From: Alectoria sarmentosa
Lineage: Eukaryota > Ascomycota > Lecanoromycetes > Lecanorales > Parmeliaceae
Assembly (NCBI GenBank): GCA_009733775.1
Contig: WOGZ01000001.1
Span: 1-64,000, forward strand
Length of the DNA stretch: 64,000 nucleotides
Direction of reading: 5' to 3'
The notes below the pieces were generated by a model, which had not been told where the DNA came from, ran no database searches, and saw only the letters and a list, made by a program, of their open reading frames with translations. Shown in pieces: positions 56,116 to 64,000 of the stretch (positions are counted from its first letter, which is position 1; the number at the start of each line of letters is the position of its first letter). A program made the translations under genes and the position numbers.

Positions 56116-56643
56116 AGCGGCGGAGTGATTTGGTATCGACTGAAGATTGCACACACCAGCCTTTCAGCAGCAAATAGTGCTTCCCGTTTGAAAGCTGTTA
56201 TTCTCAGAGTACTTTAAGCAGCAGTCATTCGGTTCGCCTCGAGTGATCCTCTGGGTTGAATGTTAGTAGTATCAAAGCTGACGGTGAAGTTGACGAGGAC
56301 GGAGCTGCCTGAGACAGCAACGCGCTAGCTTCACGCCGCCAAGACTCGCCAAGAGCTTTCAAACGCGACTCTGCATTCGTAATTCATGAGCTCCCAGCAA
56401 TCCTCAATCGACTGAATCGATGAAGCGTACTCGCCGGGTTGTTTGCTCCATGATAATACGTTCTATGTTAAATAACACAGAGCCTCTATCCTGGATCGTA
56501 CCTTCAAAATCTTCACCGGGACTCCTGTTTTAGCCCGACGACACTCATTTACAGCGCCCCGAACACCGCCTAATGCCAAAATCAACAAGCACCTCTTAAG
56601 CCGAGAAGTGCGAACTGTCTCTCCGAATTTTGAAAGAGCAAGA
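56116..56643. promoter_or_regulatory. Divergent promoter of PUP1 and NUP159
   Basis: 528 bp between divergent start codons. I see no PACE (GGTGGCAAA) proteasome element. No TATA box is obvious on either side. Confidence 0.4.
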
Positions 56644-59600
56644 ATGGCGTTTCGGGCAAGCCCCTCGCCATTCGGGGGCACTGTCGGAGCCTCGAGTAAT
56701 CCGGTGATACAACAGGGTCCCGAATTGGAGGAGATATCAACTGAGGCCAGTCGCATCTGGCTCGTATAATTCTGTTTGATGTTGACTTTTCAAAAGGCAC
56801 TTGGCTTTCAAGCAATCGCAGGAGAAACAAAGTTACAATTACTACCAACCCCTTGGCCCATCGACTCCCTCCCTCCCCCTACCGCTTCATTGCTATCCAT
56901 AGCGCCCAGGAAAGGTCTCCTTGCAGCCGCAGGACCCGAGTCAGTAATCGTAGCTGGCACTGAATCGGTACGGCAAGCGTTCTCTGCTGGAAGCGCAGCG
57001 GATTCCAACGTCAAATCCTTTAATCCTCAGATGACCCTCAATGTCGGCATGAGGGTGTCCCAGGTCGCCTTTTCCGCCGATGAAAGCTTCCTCGTGCTAT
57101 CAGCAGAAAGCGGTGGAGGTCTGGCGGTCTACGACGTTCAATCTCTCATGCAGGGCGCTACCGAGTCAGCTTTCCAACTCACGACCAATGGTACTGCTCT
57201 TCGCGCCCTACTGCCGAATCCAACACCAGAAAAGGCGGAGCTATTTGCTGCAGTGTCTACAAACGGGCAATTGTTGATGGCAAACATGAAAACCCGACAA
57301 TTCTTCAGTGGGCCTCAAAGTCAGGTCCTGAAAGACGGGGTCAGCTGTGTTTCATGGAGTGCTCGTGGAAAGCAGCTGATTGCAGGTCTTGGGAATGGGA
57401 CGTGTTATCAGATGACACCAGAAGGAGAATGCAAAGCAGAATTCCCTCGACCACCTGGCTTGGACAGTAATCAGCATGGTGAGTATCCAAATGCAGTCAT
57501 GCCTGAATCAGATGCTGAACTTCCTAGTCTCCTCAATATCTTGGCTTGAAAACGATGTTTTCCTCGTCGCTCATACCCCTTCATCTTCAGATGATGGGAT
57601 AATACCTGAAACGAGCTATCACCTGATTACTCGTCAGACGAAACCCCAGACAACCTTCCTATTTCAAAAGCTTCCTGACCCTTGTCCTCCATTTGGACTC
57701 CACCGGTCTCCCGCTTTCCAATTCATGCAGCGACTAAGGGATTTTCCGCCAAATCTACAAGATACAATAGTCGTGGCGTCTACGGCATCTGTAGACATCG
57801 GCCTAGTCTCTAGATCGAAGACTCCTCTAACAAACGATGCTCCCGCAGAGAAGGTCACTAATGTCTTCACAACAACCGCTATGGCCGATGATTCGAGACG
57901 CGCCCAAATGCCAATGTCAAAAGATCAGACAGACACTTCCCCCATAGGTGTATGCTTCGATCTGTCTAGCAAAGACAAGGTAATGCGCCCTCTGCCCAAA
58001 GAGGAGTTTGATGCCTCGCAGGGCCCACTACCGGCGCTGATGATACTGAACAACGAGGGCGTATTATCTTCATGGTGGATAGTATATGCCGAATCAATTA
58101 GACAAGGAATTACTTATCCAGGCCTGGTGGCGGCTGGCGGGCCTCAAGCACAGCAACAGCCACAACCCGAAAAGCAGGCCTCGCCATTTGCAAGCGCTGG
58201 TACCCAAGCAGCGCCTGCTTTTGGCCAAAGTAATTTGGGGAAGCCAGCGACACCTGCTGCCGGCTTTGGCAGCGCATTCAGCAAGCCAGCAACATCTGGG
58301 TTCGGCTCCACGGCTTCTCCGACTTCCAGTTTCGGTGCGATTGGCAAATCCCAGTCATCATTCGGAGCGCCAACCACCATTGCTGCCACCTCCAAAAGCG
58401 GAGGTTCGACATTTGGACAGCCTTCTTTCGGATCCTCCACACCAATGGGTAGCGTGATAGGCGGCGTTGGTAGAGGTGCAATACCAACGGGGGGTGCAGC
58501 TTTTGGAACTGCTGGTGGCTTCGGTAACCGTGGTTCCGTATGGGGCACACCGTCCTCTGGGTCAGCAGCAGCTTCGGGTAGCGTATTTGGGCAGTCTGGC
58601 TTCGGCGGGACCAATAAATCTCCGTTTGGTGCTCCCTCTACTGGTAATGCGTTTGGATCCAAAACTCCAGCGACCTCTGCCGCCCCGGCTTCTGCAGGCT
58701 TTGCATCTTTTGCAGCAAGAACAAGTGGTTTCATGACCGCAGCACCAACTGGTCCCGCAAAAATTCCATTCGGCAAAACTGCACAAGGTGCGTCTTTTGG
58801 CTCCGGCATGGACACGGACACGAGCTCTGGAACAACACCTAAGAAGGGCGCCGAAGTACCTAAGAGCATTTCCGGGGGCGGCGGTGCTTTCACGCTGGGC
58901 ACGACTTTCAAAGGAGATGGTCATTCTGCAAATGAGGCTCCGGAGTCCGAAGGCAACGCCTTCAAGTCAATGTTTGGTGACGGCTTTGGCAGTGCCCTGG
59001 GAGAAGCACAGAAAGAGGCCACTACTCCTCAGACGAAGGATGCAGACATGGACGACGAAGATGACGTTACTCCGGCCCGGAGCGCTCAACCTGTAATTGT
59101 CCAACCAGTGACGACAGCCCCAGCTGCTAACCCAGCCCCACCAAAATTCCAATTTCCAAGTGTACCACCATCAACAGGCGGGCTGTTTGGGACCCAAGCT
59201 CAAGCCAAGACCACTCCCGCTGCTGTACAAAGCAGTCAGCCTTCTAGCTCCACCTTTGGAAAACCTACTCCTATTACTACAACGCCAAATGACACGCCTA
59301 AAAAGCCTGAACAGACGATTCGATCTTCTGTGGAGATGTCCCCAAAGATCAAGGAAGAGCCACACTCGGACGACGATAATATTTCTCCGCTTAACGAAGA
59401 AGAGGCTGCTCCTCCGTTAGGCTATGACACCCCAAGAACGCCTTCTCCGACAGAAACCAAAAATCCCGAGGATCCCGTACCCCCAGAATCAACGAGTAAG
59501 ACGAGCTTTACGCCTGGCGACTCCTCCAATTCCTCCAAATCGTCCGAGGAAGCTCCGCTTCCACCTGACTTTCTACCATCGAAGACCAAACTCAAGCAAG

Positions 59601-61231
59601 TTGAGCCTCCTTCCGTGGCAGAAGCTGCACTGCCAGAGGATGTGGACGAGGAAGACGAAGAGGATGCAGACGCAGATGCAGAAGGAGATGAAGATGAAGA
59701 AGGTCTGGATGACGAGGGTAGCGGTGTCGACGTTGCCCAAGAGATCAGCCCCAGCACAGATCCTACACAGAGCCCAAAGATCACTCCTGGAAGCTCTTTC
59801 GGTGGACCTTTAGATAAAAGTCCCGTGGGAGGATTGTTTTCAAGAGTCTCTCGACCGCAGGATGGGCAAGCTGGCAGATCTCTTTTTGGAGAGATCGGTA
59901 ATACCTCAGCACCTTACTTTTCCCCTCCCTCGAACACCAAAGAGAGCCCAAGATCACCAAGCCCAGTACGTTCAGCGCTTACTGGAGACTCACTACGGCC
60001 AGACAACTCGAGATCGGTCAGTGCTCCTGGTCCTTTCAAAGCACTCGCAAACCGAAAAAATACGTTGAGTCAACTAGCGGTTCCGTCAAAACCCCAGCCC
60101 TCAGCAGAAGAAAGACGAAAGCGAGAACGAGAGCGGACAGCTGCCCAGCAAGCTAAGCAAGCTGCTGAAGAGGAGCAAGATCTGAGCGACAGGGAAGACG
60201 AGAGAGTGCGTGAAGAGCTGGAGACGGAAGTGGAGGGCAGCAAGACGCTGGATCCATTCCTCGCTCATCAGGATTATACTGGCGCTGTCGACAAGCCTGG
60301 CATACCCGGGCAAATTGAAAAGGTCTATCGGGACATCAATTCAATGATCGACACTCTGGGACTGAATGCCCGATCACTCACAGCATTTGTGAAAGGACAC
60401 ACGGAACTGCACAAGCAATCCACTCGCTCTAGAGAAGATCTCGAAGATGATGACTGGTGCCTCGTTGAGATTGGCGACTTCAATACAATCGAGGATGAGC
60501 TCAAGCAGAAGCTCGAAGCTGGCCAGATACAAGACGTGCAAAAGAAGCTCGCTGAGTGTCGCGACCTCCGCAAAGGTGTTGCCTCGCTCCGAGCCAAAGG
60601 TGGCGACGTTGCCAAAGCTGTCAAGACGAGATTTGATCCTGAAGTCGCCGAGTCTACAAGGACTGCACCACTACGTCTCGAACAAGCTACCCAACAGCAT
60701 GAATTGCGAAAGCAGTTCATGAGGTTCCAGAAACTGCTTGCTGAGACTGAGGAGAACATCACCATGCTCAGAGCCAAATTGGCCTCCTGTGAAACGAGCA
60801 ACGCCAGCGGTCGAACTCTAAAGAAGCCCACAGTAGAGGCCGTCACCAACACGATAAAGAAGATGACAAGCATGGTCGAGAAAAAGAGTGGAGATATCGA
60901 TGTCCTGGAGACACAAATGCGACATCTGAGCTTCTCACCTGCAGCTCTGAGCCAAAGCAGCAGAGAGGGATCTCCTTTTACACTGCTGCCATCAACATCG
61001 CCAAAGCGGAAAATGTTCTCTAGGTCAGGAGGTAGTACCATCCAGAATGGTCAGCTTCACGCCCCAGGCAGATCAACAAACGGAGGCGGAACACCGAGGA
61101 AGGCGGTCCAGGATGTCACACCAGAAGAAGTGCAGAGATATAGGGAGAAAGCGCAGAGGAGGCAGGAAGTGAATCTGATCATGAAAGAGGCGTTCTCGAA
61201 GACGGGGCCTAGGATTAGGACTCTAGAGTAG
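56644..61231 (+). CDS. NUP159: Nucleoporin NUP159 (Nup214 homologue)
   Basis: Three exons, 56644-56745, 56797-57478 and 57528-61231, give about 1495 residues. The first intron appears to be GC-AG (donor GCCAGT); the second is a normal 49-nt GTGAGT intron. The N-terminus forms the beta-propeller that docks the DEAD-box helicase Dbp5: GPELEEISTEALGFQAIAG, LLSIAPRKGLLAAAGPESVI, RVSQVAFSADESFLVLSAES and VSSISWLENDVFLVAHT. An FG region follows (about 58180-59010) with FG, SFG and PFG repeats. An acidic linker (EDVDEEDEEDADADAEGDED) and a C-terminal coiled coil follow; the coil anchors NUP159 in the Nup82 complex on the cytoplasmic face of the pore. Exon 1 and the start are inferred from the splice. 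Confidence 0.92.
58190..59010 (+). repeat. FG-repeat coding region of NUP159
   Basis: Irregular repeats of Phe-Gly separated by Ser/Ala/Thr/Pro/Gly linkers (SAFSKPATSGFGSTASPTSS, SFGAIGKSQSSFGAP, TFGQPSFGSS). This is the region expected to bind transport receptors. Confidence 0.8.
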
Positions 61232-62060
61232 AGGAGCATATGCGGAAAGCGAGCTTGGATACAATTTGGTGGAAAATCATGTATCATCTCAATAGCATCG
61301 GCAGCATTAGCGCAGGCGTTTGCAGCAAGTAGGCAGCGAATAACCATTTGGGTGTAGAGCCACTTATCGACGTCGATGTTCCATCCTTCCGAGCCATTCC
61401 TTAACAGACTGCATCACGGAGAGGAACCGACCTATACGAGGATATGACCAGAGGCGCATGGGCAAAATCGCACCTCTAAATCGCATGGGCAGAGGCGCAC
61501 ACACCAGAGGCGCACCACCAAAAGCGCACCACCAAAGGCGCACCCCCTAAATCGCATGGGCAAAGGCGCATGGGCAAAGGCGCACCCCTAAATCGCATGG
61601 GCAAAGGCGCACCCCCTAAATCGCATGGGCAAAAGCGCACCACCAAAGGCGCATGGGCAAAGGCGCGGGCGAGTTGGTGGTGCGCCTTTGCCCATGCGAT
61701 TTAGGGGGTGCGCCTTTGCCCATGCGCCTTTGGTGGTGCGCTTTTGCCCATGCGATTTAGGGGTGCGCCTTTGGTAGGTATGCGCCTTTGCCTCACTTAC
61801 GCCTTTGATGGAGATGCGCTTTTGTCCGATGAACCATTAAGTACGTGGAAACGAATACTCATGATGAACGTATTGTCTTATTGTGCCACAATGCCTGTCT
61901 CACGAACGAATGTTCATGAATCGCATACATCCTTTCAAAAATAGACGATATACTAATGAAGATATAAGTTAAATTGCTCCTTTTGCTAATATTTTACTTC
62001 TGCTCCTTCTCGTTTCCTGAGCTTCATTGGTTGTGGTGGATATTTCGAGGTCTCGACCAG
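61232..62060. other. Intergenic interval with hairpin module array
   Basis: About 830 bp between the 3' end of NUP159 and the 3' end of the transcription factor gene. Nearly half is the module array described separately; the rest shows no gene. Confidence 0.6.
61444..61830. repeat. Modular 14-bp minisatellite with inverted arm
   Basis: Sixteen plus-orientation modules (61444-61666) share the plan A-five bases-AAA-GGCGC or TCGC. Three versions dominate: ATGGGCAAAGGCGC, ACCACCAAAGGCGC and ACCCCCTAAATCGC. From 61667 the same modules appear inverted (GCGCCTTTGCCCAT, GCGATTTAGGGGGT, GCGCCTTTGGTGGT) to about 61830, with decay at the far end. The four-module block at 61611-61666 is the reverse complement of 61710-61764, apart from one missing C, including a private AAAAGCGC variant. 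A stem of about 55 bp around a 43-nt loop is predicted. Confidence 0.85.
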
Positions 62061-64000
62061 CTAGAAAGTTGTAGCATAGTGCGGTCTGTGATGCTGTTGG
62101 ACAGGATCCGATAAGGAGGAACTGTCTTGGTTTGCTGGCGAAAAGCCCGACGAAACCCCAGGGAAAGAGGCGAAGGAATGGTCTGGAAAGTGCATGTACG
62201 AGCCTTCGTCGATTATCTGTGAGTTGTTGTGCGAGTGGCTACGTGAGTGGCCGTGTGAACTATCGTCGTGCCAGATATTATCGCCAGTGGGACCGTAGGG
62301 AGGTTTCGGCAAAGACGCAGTTTTCCCATCCCAGCTTGGAGGATAGTACATGCTGTGAGCCTGCGCAAAGCTGAATGGTCCAGCAAGTGGGATTTTCCCC
62401 ACATCTCTTCGGCCATCCCCAGCAACTCGGCTATCCAAATATAAAGAAGTCCTCGTGACGTTGTCCCCAGTGGAATATCCAGAGTGATTAATTGCCAAGT
62501 CAGGACCAACAACGGACTGCCATGATGACGTGGTCTCCGAGGGCCCGTCCGGTGAAACATCAGGAGGGCAATATATATAGGAATCTTCTTCGCTGGAAAC
62601 TCGATCCAGGTTTCCAGGAAGCGGTGCAGAAGTGAGCAAGTCCTTAGCTGTGGGCTTCTGATCGGACAGTCAGCATTCCTCTATCAAACACAGACACCTG
62701 AACAATAATCGCCATACCCGACCAGTATATAGTCGTTCTGTATCCTCGTACATTACTCCGTCCATGAATATTGGTTGAGCACCGGAGGTGATTGCCATAT
62801 CTTGAAGGCTGGCTCTCATGTTGCTCGTCTCGTGTATTTGAGACAATTTATGATCTAGCGTATTTGTGTTAGGAAGCGTCCAAGCATCATTATCGAAGAT
62901 CGTGCCTTGGGATTTGATTTGGAACTGACCAAAATGAGAGCTGCCTTTGCCCCTGGACTGAGCCGTGGTGGGTCTCGCAGCGATTTTTCTCGGCTTTAAC
63001 AATGTTGACATACGAGGACAGCTCGGTGCTGTCTCCAATCGCTCATCCATAAGAGTTGGACAGCGCAACTTTCGTGCTTTGAGGTACTCTTTCATGACGC
63101 CAACCGCTCCCTCCAAAACCCAACGACCCTTGTGATTGTGCGGAACGCAAGAAGGCACTTGGAAAACCCAATCCAACGATTCCCACGCGCGCATTTCGTA
63201 GTGCATTCCAGAATGCGCAAAAACCTCTATCAGCATGAGCGTAGCATAACAGTGCTGCTGCAGTGCCCCTGCATACCATCTGTACCGGCGTAGGAAGTCT
63301 GAGGTCTCGATTTCTTTGGCAATCTCCATGGTCTCGAGTCCTGACTTGATCACGGTTTGGGTCCATTGCTCTAATGATGTAAGTGTTAGCAGCAGGCTTG
63401 GTGGAGTAGAAGGGTAGGGCATTTTACGTGGCATCCTTCCCCGGGGCGTGCTCATGTGATACTCATGTAAGACCATCGCGTGCATCCGTCTGCAGTGTAG
63501 GTCTATGATGAGGCGGGCATAATGCTGTATTGAGACCTCATCGTCAATCATGGGGTAGTACTTCTTTTCCATGTATTGTCGAAATTCGTAGATCATTTCC
63601 AGCATCTTTTTGATGTAAGCCGAGTCTGAGTAGTCTCCCTGTCGAGTTTGTTGTCGAGCCGCATAAATTTCTCTAATCTTCTCGTTGCACTCCATCCGAG
63701 CAATACACAAGGTCATGCCAGTCCATCTTTCACTGCCTTCTTTGGAGAGATCAGATTCTTCGAGCTCAAAATCTTCAACGTTGAGGGGAAACTGTGTGGT
63801 AAAATCGTCTTTCCGGATTCTCGGCCTTGGGCTCTGTGTTTCAGACACTCGGATGTCCAGAAAGCAAAGCTGGTGCCAGATCATACGATGGACCTGGGTC
63901 ACTATCGCATCGTACCCGTAAGAAGTACCGTCTTTGTTGAGTCCCATGCCTCGTGCAAGATCGATAGCCGATGCTACAAGTGTTGCCAGGGTGCGGGAAA
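62061..64000 (-). CDS. Zn2Cys6-type fungal transcription factor, 5' end outside window
   Basis: Exons on the minus strand are (window edge)-63428, 63370-62718 and 62657-62061. The introns are 63371-63427 (57 nt, in frame, CTAAC branch, probable) and 62658-62717 (60 nt, CTGAC branch). The left part is the Fungal_trans regulatory domain: TLVASAIDLARGMGLNKDGT, QVHRMIWHQLCFLDIRVSET, then FTTQFPLNVEDFELE. This domain occurs in fungus-specific zinc-cluster regulators. The DNA-binding Cys6 cluster would lie upstream beyond 64000 and is not seen, so the zinc-cluster label is inferred from the family. The C-terminus is Ser/His/Pro-rich (HDDSSHGHSRSHSHNNSQ) and disordered. Target genes are unknown. Confidence 0.82.

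Noticed and set aside
58144..58911. 255-codon minus-strand Pro/Ala/Gly-rich frame
   Set aside because: Antisense shadow of the FG-repeat region of NUP159.
1..64000. tRNA, rRNA and CRISPR arrays
   Set aside because: GGTTCGA-type B-box words were checked by eye and none sits in a cloverleaf-compatible context; there are no rRNA-like stretches. CRISPR is not expected in a fungal genome, and the 61.4-kb array has no spacers.

Overview
The window is nuclear DNA of a filamentous ascomycete (Pezizomycotina). The evidence is short GT-AG introns of mostly 43-65 nt with CTAAC/CTGAC-type branch points, intron positions that restore well-known fungal proteins, and an AT-rich block with decayed LTRs that looks like repeat-induced point mutation (RIP). 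A Dothideomycetes-like genome is possible, but the class cannot be fixed from this sequence.

Layout. 1-5143 is a transposon graveyard: an LTR element on the minus strand (LTR 1432-1648), a very AT-rich block with two more LTR copies (about 2663-2873 and 3957-4178), and the right end of a pogo/Fot1-like DNA transposon ending at 5143. 5146-14060 is gene-poor: an extended SDR reductase (6903-7973), two small damaged genes, a possible single-TM protein exon, microsatellites and long stretches with nothing recognisable. From 14062 the window becomes a normal gene-dense fungal core: a conserved coiled-coil protein, APC2, REI1, an AZUL-HECT ubiquitin ligase, a mitochondrial helical protein, a frameshifted FAD monooxygenase, a large conserved mitochondrial-type protein, a decayed rhodopsin-like membrane protein gene, GUP1, ARP4, a nitrate transporter, a D-serine dehydratase, an SPEP-repeat coiled-coil protein, small hypotheticals and one secreted protein, proteasome beta-2 (PUP1), NUP159, and the 3' two thirds of a Zn2Cys6-type transcription factor cut by the window end.

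The genes are mainly housekeeping and do not form one pathway. Three belong to ubiquitin-proteasome proteolysis (APC2, HECT ligase, PUP1). REI1 (60S maturation), NUP159 (mRNA export) and ARP4 (chromatin remodelling) are nuclear or ribosomal functions. The nitrate transporter stands alone, without nitrate or nitrite reductase beside it. Several pairs share divergent promoters: REI1/HECT, GUP1/ARP4 and PUP1/NUP159.

The most unusual structure is at 61444-61830, between NUP159 and the transcription factor. It is an array of about 26 short (13-19 bp) modules of three interchangeable types, the first 16 in one orientation and the rest inverted. A specific four-module block is repeated in inverted orientation, giving a predicted near-perfect hairpin of about 55 bp. 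Other points of note are an internal 49-residue tandem duplication in the HECT ligase, an 18-nt microexon in the nitrate transporter, a probable GC-AG intron in NUP159, a 434-nt intron in the D-serine dehydratase gene, and several single-base lesions that could be real decay or assembly error.
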